A stretch of DNA of 64,000 bases, from NCBI GenBank assembly GCA_027625915.1, contig JANTQA010000036.1, forward strand, positions 5,849,001-5,913,000, read 5' to 3'. Under the pieces are notes generated by a model. That model searched no databases, was not told the origin of the DNA, and worked only from the letters and a program-made list of their open reading frames with translations. The translations under genes were made by a program, and so were the position numbers. Each line of letters begins with the position of its first letter. Position 1 is the first letter of the stretch. This document shows positions 11,925 through 22,658 of this stretch, in pieces. Source of the DNA: Anaeramoeba flamelloides. Its lineage: Eukaryota; Metamonada; Anaeramoebidae.

Positions 11925-12710
11925 AAAAATCATTTTTTTTTATTTTATTATTATTTAAGAGGGGTTATTAATCCTTCTTATCTGTCGTTAGCTTTTCCAG
12001 AATTTAAAAGAATTTAGTAAAATCTTTGATTCTACAAAATTCTTTTAAATTCCAGAAAAGAGTTTTTTTTTTTTTATTTGTGAAGTGTTCTAGGTTTTTT
12101 TTACTTTAGAAATAATCAGAAAATTTATTAAAATTTTCTGTTTATTTCTAAAGTAAAAAAAACCTAAAGAAGATCAATAGATTTTGCAGATCTAACAGTA
12201 AATCAAAAAAAAACATAGGCACTTTTGTTCGTTTTTTTTTTTACTTTTTGAAAAAAAAAGAAAATTTCTCATATATTCTTTTTATTTCAAAAATTAAAAA
12301 AAAAAAAAACAAGTTTTAGGTTTTCATGAGGTCTCTGTTTATTTGGAAAATTAATAGATTTTTGTTAGGTTTTTTTGAGATTTCTATTTATTTGTAAAGT
12401 GTTCTTGGTTTTTTTGACTTTTCTATTTTATTCGGAAAATCTATTGATTTTCGTTAGGTTTTTTTGAGTTTTCTGTTTACAAATAAAATATTCAACCTCA
12501 AAAAAACCAAGAACACTTAACAGATAAAACTGAAATCCTCAGATCACCCCCGTTAGCCTCTGGAAATTTAAAAGAACTGAGTATAATCAAGGATTTTCCT
12601 TTACACCTTTGAATTCTGTTTAACCACCGTTGGCTTTGCATTTATCTGAGTAATTAAAAAAAAAACCTAGGTACTTGATGGCATTCGACGGCATATGACG
12701 TCACTTCTCA
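11925..12710. repeat. Palindrome-module cluster I
   Basis: A string of near-perfect palindromes. Module B at 11992-12060 runs from CTTTTCCAGAATTTAAAAG to its inverse. Module A at 12091-12166 runs from TAGGTTTTTTTTACTTTAG to its inverse. Further degenerate copies carry CGTTAGG-type borders and GGTTTTTTGA...TTTCTGTTTAT blocks to about 12530. A trailing block holds CCTAGGTACTTGATGGCA. The left end (AGAGGGGTTATTAA) and its AT-rich flank match the inverse of the right end of cluster III (59305-59368), so these are two copies of one composite element. No coding content is present. Confidence 0.75.
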
Positions 12711-14766
12711 AATTCCTATTTTTTTTATTTTTATTTTTTTTTTGGAATTTTAATCAAGAATCAAAAATAAATTAATTGTCCACTAGAGACAACAAACATT
12801 AAGAAAACCCCTTTCAGATATATTATTTTTTAATATATTAGAATTGAAATCAATTATTTTATTCAAAAAAAAATATTAAAAACAATTTGGGTTATTGTCA
12901 AGAATAACATAAAATTTTAGACACTTCAGACAATAAGTCTGAAAAATTTTTCAAAAAAAAATCTCTAAATTTTGTATTTTTGAAATACACTCTTATAATA
13001 AACATTATTATACATAACAATTTCCAAAAGGGGTTACAACTTTATAGATATCAATGGCCATTGAAAAAAAAAAATGAAAAGATTCAGTAATATTTTTTTT
13101 CGTTTTAAAATTTTTGAAATTTTTATTTGAGTGGGTGGAGATATTATTTGAAACTATTTTTTTAATAGTCTCAAAAGAATCCTATTTTTCAATTTATAAA
13201 TAAAATCTAATATTTCTTTCAAAAAAAATTGACAAATTAAATTGAAAAACTATTTTTTATTATCTTTTTTCGATATTTTTTATCATTTTATTTTCAATTT
13301 TTTTTTTAAATAATCTTCTGATAAGAAGTAATTAATTTCTAAGACCACTGGGATTTAAAGAAGGATAATGATTTCATTTATAATTATAATAACAAATATT
13401 ACATGCAGTTGTCTTTCTTGATTAGCAGTGACACTTTCAGAAGAGTCGAATGAGAAAAGTATATGTTTTAGAAGAAAATGACCCCCCCCCCTACTATATC
13501 ATTATATTAATAAAATTAAACATATTTGGCCCAAGTTCCCATTAAATTATTATTTTATTTTTTATTTAAATTTTTGAATTTTTGCAAAGTTAAAAACAAT
13601 TATTTAATTTACTCAGAGATAAAAATATAGATTAATAGTAAAAAGAGAGAGAAAAAAAAATAAAACCAGTTCAACTTTTAAGACACAAACTTTCAAGGAA
13701 ATTTAAGGCACAAAAAAATATCCAATTAAGGAAAAAAATTCGGATTCTAGTAAAATAATTTGGGTAAAAAAAATTCTAAAAAATGTACCTTAATTTGAGA
13801 TTTTTTTATACCTTAAATTTCGTTTAAAATTTGTATCTTAAAAGTGGAACTGACCTAAAAATAATTTAACAACAATTAAAAACTATATCTGTTTTCCTTT
13901 ATATTTCTAAACTTTTTTTTTCCACCTATATCAAAATCCTTAAACCAAAGGTGCCAAGTTTTATTAAAGAAGCAGAACAGATTATATGAGTTTAATCAAG
14001 TAATTTTCTCAAGAAAAAATTTCTATTTTTAGATGAAGAACATTTATTCTAATTTAATAATTCTTATGTTTTTGATTTTTTGATTCTTTTTTTTTTGTCA
14101 ATTTTTTCTTGTTTTTTATTTATTTTTAAAAAAGTAAATTTGAAATAAAAAAATTTTGTTTTCAAAATATCAAAATTAACCTATAGAAAACTTGAGATTT
14201 TTACCCGCTTTAAAATGAATAGAAATACCATTAAAATAATCTAATTGCTAGCAATTTTGATTTTACAATGAAATTTAAAAAATGTACAAGATATTTCAAT
14301 GAAAATGGGATACTTTTTTCTTTTCTTTTTTATTTTTTTGGACAATTTTGAGTTTTTTAGGCATTTCTTTTATGAATATCAAATCTAATCTTAATATTAT
14401 TATTTCACTTTTTTTTAATTGAACTTATATTGATTAGTTCTTAAAAAAACAAGTGAATTTTTTATTTTTCGGGAGACACCTCTACCTAGCGAAATGGAGT
14501 TTATTTTCGAAAATACCTATTTACTTATTCAAAATATTAAAAAAACGAAAAGAATTTCCCATTCAATTACAACCCTAAAAAAAATATCAATAGAATAATA
14601 AAAATAATTACGTTTAATTTGAAATTTTAGATTCGAAAAATAAAATTTAAAGTTCTTAATAAAATAAATCAAAAATTTGTTTGAATAATTCTCACAATAA
14701 TAAATAAAAAAAAATAACAGAAAAAAAAAATAAGAAAAAAAAAAGAAACAGAATTGTTTTTAAACA
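12711..14766. other. AT-rich spacer with one MITE and a C-run
   Basis: Apart from element B copy 1 (13663-13855) and a rare homopolymer of about ten C at 13483-13492, the stretch is A/T-rich with no supported gene. Confidence 0.5.
13663..13855. mobile_element. MITE family B copy 1 (TA-flanked)
   Basis: A 193 bp inverted-repeat element. The left arm reads CCAGTTCAACTTTTAAG then ACACAAACTTTCAAGG and AAATTTAAGGCACA. The right arm is the inverse (GCC/ACC TTAAATTTCG... AAAAGTGGAACTGACC). TA lies on both sides (13661-13662, 13856-13857). The arms are more diverged than in copy 2 (26799-26992). Ends close to CAG and TA duplications suggest Tc1/mariner mobilisation. Confidence 0.8.
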
Positions 14767-16250
14767 CTATAATATTTCAGACTTTTTTGAATTTCTCGGT
14801 TCCCTTTTCAAACCAATTTAAAATAATTTTTCATTTGATTTACCTGGAAGGTTTTGACTTAGTATTTTCTGGATTAGGTGAATTTTTAATAAATTATATG
14901 ATTCTTGTTGGTAATAACAAAACTGTTCAATTTTTTTAAAGATCAATCTCCTTTTCGAAGAATTGATCAATGCATTTATTGTATTAGAATTATTTTTCAT
15001 GATTTGTTTTAAGCCTTTCAGATAAATTACGATATGGGGCACTATAAGTGGTTACATAGAAGAGATGTATTAATGATATTTGGAATAATTATCAGATTCT
15101 TTGATAATTTGAAAAATGTTTTGGTTTGAATTTATATTTTTAGATAATTCGGATTTGGTAATTCTTAATCTCATCACACTTGTGGACAACATGTAAAATA
15201 AATCGAAGCAATTGAATAAAAATTGTTTAATTGATATAATTACTCATTTATTTTCAAAATTCTATTTAAATTTGCAACACACTTTTTTTAATAATTTTAG
15301 CATTACTATTTGAGTTGCAAAATATCTTTCAATTTTATTAAATTTCCGGAGTATTTTAAAAACTTTTTTTGTCCTTTGATTGGTTATTTACATTGTTCCA
15401 TGCACCAGAGATTAAATCTTCGGGCCGTATTTTTTTTAATTTTACATGAAAAAAAAATTGTTAGTTACCTTGCAAATTATCTAATGTTACTTTATGAGAA
15501 AATAATTATTTAGGTATTCTAATTTCTGGTGGGTTTGTTTTAAATACAGCCCTACTTCTTAATGTAATTCTTTTTTTTTTTTTATTAATGCTCGTTTGTT
15601 GGATTTTTTTTTGCAAAAGTTGGATAATCAATAAATATTTGGTTATAAACAAAGGAAGTTAAATCATAAAAAATCATTGGATCAAATTCCTCATCTGATT
15701 TGATCCAATCGTTTAATACAGTTAGGGCTCTTAATGGGAAAGATGAATTTTTGTTTTTGATAACTTTATTATTCAAACTATTTTTATTTAGTTTGGCGGG
15801 TAACTGATATCTTTGAATTAATTTTTCAAACACATACCAAGGCTTTGTAAAAGAATGGTATGTCATTAAAAATATCTTAATATAATTTTGGTCTGTTGAG
15901 AGTTCCTATGTTAACCTCTCAATTAATTTATTTAACTTTGCCAAAATTAAAATATCTAAAAAAGTTTTTTTGGTTATATGAATCTTTTGTTCTTTAAACT
16001 TTTCAAAATCAAAAAAAATGTTATTTAGGTTGTTTTTTGGTCCATCTCAAATATTTATATCATTTTGAATTTTAAACCTAAGCCCCAAATCTTTTGATAA
16101 ATATCCCACTTGCTCTATTTTGTATTTAATATCTTGCTTATCTTCATTTTTATTAATAATAATTTGACCCCAATTTTTTTCGGTTTCGGATATATTAGTA
16201 TTTAATATTGTTAATAATCTATTTTCTCACAATCTTGGTATAAAATATAC
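14767..16250 (-). pseudogene. Decayed RasGEF (RasGEF_N plus CDC25-type domain)
   Basis: Read on the minus strand, the region follows a RasGEF from the N-terminal module to the end. KLIERLT, then YIKIFLMTYHSFTKPW and FEKLIQRYQLPAK, mark RasGEF_N (15585-15960). Catalytic-domain pieces follow between 14990 and 15450: NQ-rich SGNLIKLKDIL, LYQLNNFYSIASIYF, STSVMRLRITKSELSK and VPHIVIYLKGLKQIM, then RRLIFKKIEQFCYYQQESY. The tail PRNSKKSEIL ends at 14767 and is nearly the tail of the RasGEF gene at 46469 (PRNSKRSEII). The frame changes several times and in-frame stops occur (for example TAG after KLIERLT and TGA after QNDINI), so it is a pseudogene. Sequence runs straight through both places where the other gene has introns, so it may be a retrocopy or an intronless paralogue. 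Confidence 0.82.
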
Positions 16251-16340
16251 TATTTAAGAAGATTATAGATAAATTTCATCAGAAGTAAAATAAAAAATAA
16301 ATAATAACTATAAAAAATAATATATTAAAATAATATAATT

Positions 16341-16376
16341 ATATATATATATATATATATATAGATAGATAGATAT
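16341..16376. repeat. (TA)n followed by (GATA)n microsatellite
   Basis: A TA run of about 22 bp is followed by about four GATA units. It directly abuts the left end of the element of family C at 16375. Confidence 0.9.
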
Positions 16377-16898
16377 AAACTAGATTCCAAAATTTTGGAT
16401 ACAGTTTAAACAGTGGAAAGGACATCATTTATGTACTTTAAATTCAATTTGGGAAAGGATATTGATTTTACAAACAATTTCATTTTTTGTCTTTTTTGTC
16501 TTGTTTTCATTTCCTTTTTTGCAGTTACGTAATAATTTTCCTTAGATCTGATTTTTTTTCACTGGTTGATAGAAGGTTAGTGTTGAGTTTGTTAAATTGG
16601 AAAATAACATACAATTGGTAGATGGTATATTTACATTTGATCGATTGACAATGTTGGTGAAATTTCAACTAATTAACCAATACATTTTTTGTTCTCGCTC
16701 GTTTCATTATTTTGGACACACCTGTTTTTATTTATGAGTTTTATATTTTTTTCTTTTATTTGGATTTAAATGATTACTTATTAAAACTTTAATAGTGGGT
16801 TACTTAAATTTTGTTTTATATTACGTTTGGAAAAATACCATAAATTGGGTTTTTTTTTTTGTCAATTTTTGATTTTGGGTGTGTCCAAATTTTGGAAT

Positions 16899-16907
<9 letters not shown>
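16375..16907. mobile_element. Inverted-repeat element family C copy 1
   Basis: About 530 bp. The left end TAAACTAGATTCCAAAATTT with TGGATACAG matches the inverse of the right end (TAAACCCCATTCCAAAATTT with GGACACAC). Copies lie at 48646-49198 and 51971-52511, and weaker remains at about 17105-17445, 27490-27880 and 33090-33290. Shared internal blocks include CATTTTTTGTCTTTTTTGT, AGTTA(C)...TAAT and GATCGAT(C/T). The TTCCAAAATTTTGGACACA-type end resembles Tc1/mariner termini. TA-rich flanks hide the target duplication. No transposase frame was seen. Confidence 0.75.

Positions 16908-16982
<75 letters not shown>
16905..16982. repeat. (TA)n(TG)n compound microsatellite
   Basis: About 56 bp of TA followed by about 22 bp of TG, at the right end of the family C element. 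The 92-residue frame crossing it (YIYIYI... VCVCV) is a translation of the microsatellite and not a gene. Confidence 0.95.
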
Positions 16983-16983
<1 letters not shown>

Positions 16984-19176
16984 ACTTTCCTATCTTCCAA
17001 TGCCCAAGAATCAAAAAAAAAAAACTTAATTTAAATATTTTTAATGGGTTAAAGGTGGTCAACAAGTGTTATTTACACCACAGGATAAAAGAAAAAAATA
17101 AATAAGCTTTTGTGAATATAAACAAAATGAGTAGAACAAAAAATTATATTAGTAAATTTGTTGAAATTACAACAAATATTGATCGATCAAATGATAAAAT
17201 ATCACCAAATTAATGTATCTTATTTTACTATTTTACAAACTTCAACATTAATTTATCACCCATTGAAAATTTTTTCCAGATACAATCAAAACAAATTATG
17301 TAACTTGAAAAAGGGGTTAGGTAAACACAACAGTAACGATGAAAAATCGAATTAATCCTTTATAAATACAAAATTAAATTCAGATTTAATGAAATGTTCA
17401 CTATTATATCCTATCAACTGTTTTAAGTGTGTCCAATTTTTTTAAATTATTGTTTCGTTTTATATTAAAACAAATTAAAACAATTAATTCTTGACTTTAT
17501 ATACTAAAAATTCTAAAGTAAATTAGGAGAATTAAAAAATAAAAAAAATATTTCAATTATACACAACTAAACATTGTTTTTAAAATATTGGGATAATATT
17601 ACTTCAGTTTCTATTTTTAGATTTTCGAAAAGTTAAGAAAAAAATCACAAATGAAGTATTTTCCATTTTGATAATTAGTATAAAACCTTATAATTTTTTT
17701 GTATAACAGTATTTATAAATTGATTTTTTTAAGAAATTTAAACAATACAGTACTAATATCATTTATTTTTCACGAAAGTTTATTTTAATTATATACAAAA
17801 CGAGTAATGACAATAATTTAAATAGAGAAAAAATTGTAAATACATTTTTATTTTTGTTTTTTAAAAATTTTAAGAATTATATTGGAACTCCCTTAATATA
17901 CTATGTATTAGTAACTTATATGAGGGTGCCAATGTATATTGATCTTTTTATTTTGATAACTAAATAAACCGAATCAAGATGAATTGTATAAAAAAAAGTC
18001 AAACGGCCTTTAATATTATTACCTTTAAAGGGTAAATATACTTTATTTTTGTCAAAGGAGTACAAAAAAATTTTTAAATAACAATTATTTTTGATAATTG
18101 GTCTTTGAAGAGTAAATATGAAATTAAGAAGAATAATACACATCAAAGAATAGTTGGTATCCCGATGAAATAATATTAATAAATCAATAGATGTTCTTAA
18201 AAATTGAAAAACCCAAATTCCATAGGTACCTAAAAATTGAAAAAAACAACAATGTTTATTTTTAATCTTCAATTGAAGAATAAATAAAATTCCAATAGAA
18301 ACAAAGATGATTTTTCTCCAATCCTTTCCCTAGTTTCAATAGCATTAAATTAGCATATTTATTACTATTGACTATAGATCTTGTAATAATTATATTTTTT
18401 TTTGAAAAAACATTATGTCTTGACCAAAAAATCAAAAAAAAAAAAAAAGATAAAGCTAAATAAATAAAGTAAATTAAAGTTTTTAACAAAAATTTCCCAA
18501 ACTATATAAATTTACAAAATCAAACATTTTGATCCGTGACCCTAAAAAACTTTTATTTCACAAAATGTAAAAAAAGACTGAGTTTTGAAAGCTTTAAATC
18601 GAGCAAAATGATAAATACTAACAATAATAATAATAATAAATAAAAAATATCAGATAATTTTATTTTTAAAGGATAATTATTTATGTAAAAAAATATATAT
18701 TACGGTTTTTTTTTAGGAATGTAAAGATAATTGACAGTTAAACAAATTTAAATCCATTCAAAAAAATATAAATACAAGAAATTTCTTTCAATGTATAAGA
18801 ATAAGAATAAAGCAATTTTAAAAAAGTGTTAACAAAAATAACAGTTATTTTAAGAGAGACCTCAAAATAGTTCTAATGGCGTTTGTTGACCGTTTTCAAG
18901 ATAACTTTTTGAAAACAGACTTTGTTCACACTTTTCTTAAAAGTGCCTTAACAAATGAATAAGAAGAAGGATTAGAATAAAAAAAAATAAAAAAAAAAAA
19001 AAACAAATATTCAATCTAAAAGGAAAGGTATCTCCATATTTACCAAAGGTTCCAATCTAGTAATATTTTTATGAAAATGGTAAATCAAGAGATCCCTTCA
19101 CAAAACATCTATCTATATAAATATATTATTTCTGTTGAAAAACTACTAAAGGAATCAACAATAAATAATGAAAAAA
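16983..19176. other. Repeat-bearing spacer
   Basis: No supported gene. 17105-17445 holds diverged, inverse remains of family C (GATCGATCAAATGATAA, then a GTGTCCAA end). 18080-18400 is homologous to 45610-45860; both translate on the minus strand to hydrophobic, membrane-like but broken frames (FQFLRTSIDLL versus LQFLRKYFIFI), so this may be an old multicopy gene or element relic. Confidence 0.5.
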
Positions 19177-20358
19177 TCACATTAACGAGCATGCTGTTTT
19201 TTTTTTGGTCTTGAAAAGCTTGCTATTTAAGGAAGACTTCATGTTTAATTGATAGTAGTCAATTAATTCTAAAAGTTCCAAGGAAGAATTTTTCTTCAAA
19301 GTTTTGGGGATTTGGTTTGTATAAAAAAAATTGATCAAATTTTCGATGATCACGTACGATTTTCGAGAATAGTCGTTGACTTGGTTTGTCGATTTTTCAC
19401 ACGAAAGGAACAATCCTCTAAAAAGGTCTGATCGTGCTGCAAGAATGAGTTTGTGTGTTTGAATGCTCGTTTCACCGATTTTGAGCGTAAAATCTGATGT
19501 CTTTTCATTTTCGCGCAATTCTTGCAGATCGTGGACCAATTTGTTTACACCCGAAAAATATAAATAATTGAGATCCAATTTTTGGCAAATGATCTGGATA
19601 TTTGCAAAATTTGAAGGGTTCGTGTACCCGCAGTATGCCCAGCTCAGAAACCTTTTTGCTTGCCTTGGTGTGATTGTTAAAAGCACCTCTTGAATTTTTT
19701 CGAGAGAGACTTTCAATTTGCATTCCAAGATGAGCCGATGAACACCGACCTGCGTGTCGTTTTGCAATTGGAAAACGTGGTCGCAAAGCTCTTGCCTTTC
19801 GAACAAATTTTGGAAATCCTCAACCAAGTCCTCATGATCCATTTTTTCCTTCATGATCGTGAAGTAATGCAAAATCTGAACGAAGGTTGTTTCCAGATTC
19901 TCCTTTGTTTTCAACGAGCACTCGAAATAGGGGCAGTCGTATTGCCTCGACAATTCTTCTCCCTCTTGCCTGCTGATTTTCCTTTCCTTGGTCTTCTCTT
20001 CGAAATCGACCTTGTTCGCAAGCAAGACATACTTCACGTTGTTGCTGCCTTTCGTCTTGATTTTGCGTTGCAATTGCTTCACTTTTTTCAAGGAGTGCCG
20101 GCTTGTTACGCTATACATGAGAATGAAATAGTTGAAACGAAAGATGTGCTGATCAAACATCGAGTCCAGAGGCTCCTGCCTTAGCATCTCAACAATCCCC
20201 AAGAAATAGTCGCGATCCTCTAACTCAAGCAGCCTGTGGTACGTTTTATCCTTTTCCTCGTCAATGTCGCACAGCAAACTGTTTTGAACGCTCTTTCGAA
20301 AGGTTGTCTTTCCAACTTTGGAATCCCCTACAATCATAATTTTGTCCTGTTCGTCCAT
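19177..20358 (-). CDS. Ras/Rho-like pseudo-GTPase with two BTB domains and a CaaX end
   Basis: A single-exon gene of 393 residues ending in TGA. Residues 1-170 form a Ras-superfamily G domain: P-loop GDSKVGKT (11-18), NKVD (115-118, G4) and CSLK (147-150, G5). The switch II motif DxxGQ is missing; the equivalent stretch reads IVEMLRQE (55-62), so GTP hydrolysis is probably impaired. A degenerate BTB (about 176-280) and a second clearer BTB (about 285-375; FTLKIG, THKLILAARSDLFRGLF) follow, the order of RhoBTB proteins, which act as CUL3 adaptors. Unusually the chain ends KTKKKTACSLM: a basic stretch plus a CaaX box (Cys390), predicting farnesylation after the BTB part. The second BTB is strikingly like that of the gene at 29220-35872. 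The coding region is more GC-rich than its surroundings. A Dictyostelium RacA-like protein is the nearest known architecture. Confidence 0.88.
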   Translation of the reverse strand: MDEQDKIMIVGDSKVGKTTFRKSVQNSLLCDIDEEKDKTYHRLLELEDRDYFLGIVEMLRQEPLDSMFDQHIFRFNYFILMYSVTSRHSLKKVKQLQRKIKTKGSNNVKYVLLANKVDFEEKTKERKISRQEGEELSRQYDCPYFECSLKTKENLETTFVQILHYFTIMKEKMDHEDLVEDFQNLFERQELCDHVFQLQNDTQVGVHRLILECKLKVSLEKIQEVLLTITPRQAKRFLSWAYCGYTNPSNFANIQIICQKLDLNYLYFSGVNKLVHDLQELRENEKTSDFTLKIGETSIQTHKLILAARSDLFRGLFLSCEKSTNQVNDYSRKSYVIIENLINFFYTNQIPKTLKKNSSLELLELIDYYQLNMKSSLNSKLFKTKKKTACSLM

Positions 20359-21197
20359 TGTTTAAACAAGTTTTGTTCTTTTATTGCTTTGTAGAATTAC
20401 TATTTTGTTAATTTGTCAATCGTTGAAAAAAGTGACTGTTGTTTGCAAAAGTTGTATTTTAAAAAGATACAACAAAAGAAAAAAGAATTGAAAATAAATA
20501 AATACAAATTCTGGTAAAAATTTGTAAAAGAAGACTCAAAAAAAATGAAGTGAATTGGCAATTATTTTCAATTGGCTGTGTTCAGGGGTATTGGGTTGAT
20601 AGTTTAAAGTATTTTCTCAAATTCTTATTTGCTTTTTTTTTTGGAATAAAAAATTTTCTTTTTGGAAATTTGGAATTCAAAATTGAGTTTTTTCTGACTT
20701 TACAAATTACATTTTTTTATTAAAATTTAAAGAAATTTCAAAGTTTCCGAATCAAAAAGGATGCTTTTCCAGTTATTCTTTTGAATCTTTTTCAATAAAT
20801 CAAGATCCTCCACCTTCTTAATTTTCCAAATCAGTAAAATGTTTACAAAAGCTTTTTTTGTTCAAAATCTCTCACAAATGAAACGAAGCAACGACACTAT
20901 TTGTTAAATTGTATTTGGTCTATTGTTTAATGAATTGGTTCATTCAATAGGTCTATATTTTGTCTCAATATGTTTTTCAATATTACTTGGATTTTTTTTT
21001 AATTTATTTTTTTCGAAAAAAAATAATAACTTTGCCTAACATTATATCAACTCAAAGAAGAAAGGCCATATCATAGATCTCTCAAAAATTACAGTTTCTT
21101 AATCTTAAATTTAATCATTTAATGTATTTATTTTTTAAATTGACTTTGGGTAAAAAAGTGAAAAGAAATCAAAGATCAACTTAAAATTTGACAAATT
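20359..21197. other. AT-rich 5' flank and spacer
   Basis: 5' flank of the GTPase-BTB gene followed by low-complexity spacer. I see no gene or clear repeat. Confidence 0.5.
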
Positions 21198-22120
21198 TCA
21201 GGGACTGGAAACTTAAAGTAAGATCAATAAATAAATAAAAGCAAATTTAAAAAAATTTAATTATAAAAACAAAATGAAGAATTCTAATAATAATTTTTTA
21301 ATACGATCTTTTGGAAATGGGGCTTTTCTTTGATTTGTGCTCAATTGGAAAATTTGTTGAAAAAATTCACTATTTTTAATATCTGAAAAACAATTTAATA
21401 TTTGGATGATAAAAAAAAGGATGTTTTAAATTGTTTTGGTTGGTTCAAGTGATAATAATGGAATGAATTTTTTTTCGAAGTTAATTTGTTTCTGCAGTTA
21501 ATTAATTTTGCTTTTCTTTTTTCAAAACATTGTCCAGCAAAAATCCCCTTTTACTTTTTGTATTTTTGGTTCTTGTAGGAATACCTATCGATTCAAAACA
21601 AATAAAATTGAATTTCACTGAAAAAGCGAACAAGAAAGAATTAGAAGAACAAATTGTTGGTTTTAATTCATTTGGAAAGAGATTGTAGTTTTTCTGCTTA
21701 TTGCTATTTTTGCCCTATATGGGTTATCTGCATAACCCTGTGGGAAAAAAAAGTTCAACACAATTTTTCATTGGGAACCTTCATAGAAACCTGAAAACAC
21801 AATTTAAAATCAATTAAAAGAAAAAACAAATTAATTTAGCGAAAAAAAATTCCTTCAATTATTATCCCTTGAACCAACCAAAACAATTTAAAAGTCTCCT
21901 TTTTTTATCATCCAAATATTAAATTGTTTTTCAGATATTACAAATAGTGAATTTATTCAACAAATTTTTCAATATAAACCAAATCAAAGAAAAGCCCTAT
22001 TTCCAAAAGATCGTATTAAAAAATTATTATTTGAATTCTCCATTTTTTCTTTCATAATTAAATTTTTTTATTATTTCTTTTATCTATTTATTGATCTTAC
22101 TTTAAGGTTTACAATCCCTA
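21198..22120. mobile_element. Long-inverted-repeat element F1
   Basis: Arms of about 280 bp in inverse orientation (left about 21198-21475, right about 21840-22120). They share blocks such as TTTTGGAAATNGGGCTTTTC, AATTTAATATTTGGATGAT and TTGTTTTGGTTGGTTCAAG. The outer ends read AAACTTAAAGTAAGATC on the left and the inverse of AAACCTTAAAGTAAGATC on the right. The inner right-arm sequence is homologous to elements at 59401-60095 and 61793-62190. No coding capacity was seen. Confidence 0.8.
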
Positions 22121-22658
22121 AAATCTGAAAAAAGATTATCTTGTGTCTGGTGTAGTGGCTTGTTAATTTGGTTCTTAGCTGATCGATTTTGTGCTTGGTA
22201 TGGGTTTTAATAGTGGTTCAAAATAGCAATTGTTGACAATTTATTTTTTTTCTTCCAAAATCGGAATTCAAGACTGCAAGGCTAATTGGATGGAACTTAA
22301 GTTATACAAAAATGTGGTTTGTGGAGTGTTGATTGAAATTTTTAATTATGTTTGGTTTGGAACTTTTTCTAAATAAAATTTTTTTTTTCATTCAGTTAAT
22401 TGACAAAAAAGTAAATGAAAATTCTCTTCTACAACCCAAAAATCAAAATTTATTCTTAAACACCTACCCATCGATTAACCTTACACTCTTCAATTAAGAT
22501 TTTGGAAGAAAAAAAATAAATTGTCAACAATTGCTATTTTGAACCACTATTAAAACCCATACCAAGCACAAAATCAATCAGCTAAGAACCAAATTAACAA
22601 GTCACCACACCAGACACAAGATAATTTTTTTTCAGATTTCAGGAATTGTAAACCTTAA
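22104..22658. mobile_element. Second inverted-repeat element abutting F1
   Basis: Arms of about 165 bp (22104-22270 and 22495-22658) are inverse copies: AAGGTTTACAATCCCTAAAA, then TATCTTGTGTCTGGTGTAG and AAAATAGCAATTGTTGACAA, against their complements. The outermost 15 bp are also the right end of F1, so the two elements share or overlap one terminus at 22104-22120. This suggests tandem transposition or insertion of one at the end of the other. Confidence 0.78.

Noticed and set aside
16827-17105. Open frame with YIYIYI and VCVCV
   Set aside because: It is a translation of a TA/TG microsatellite.
19690-20184. 164-residue open frame on the plus strand
   Set aside because: It lies entirely opposite the GTPase-BTB gene, whose motifs fix the minus strand; an antisense shadow.
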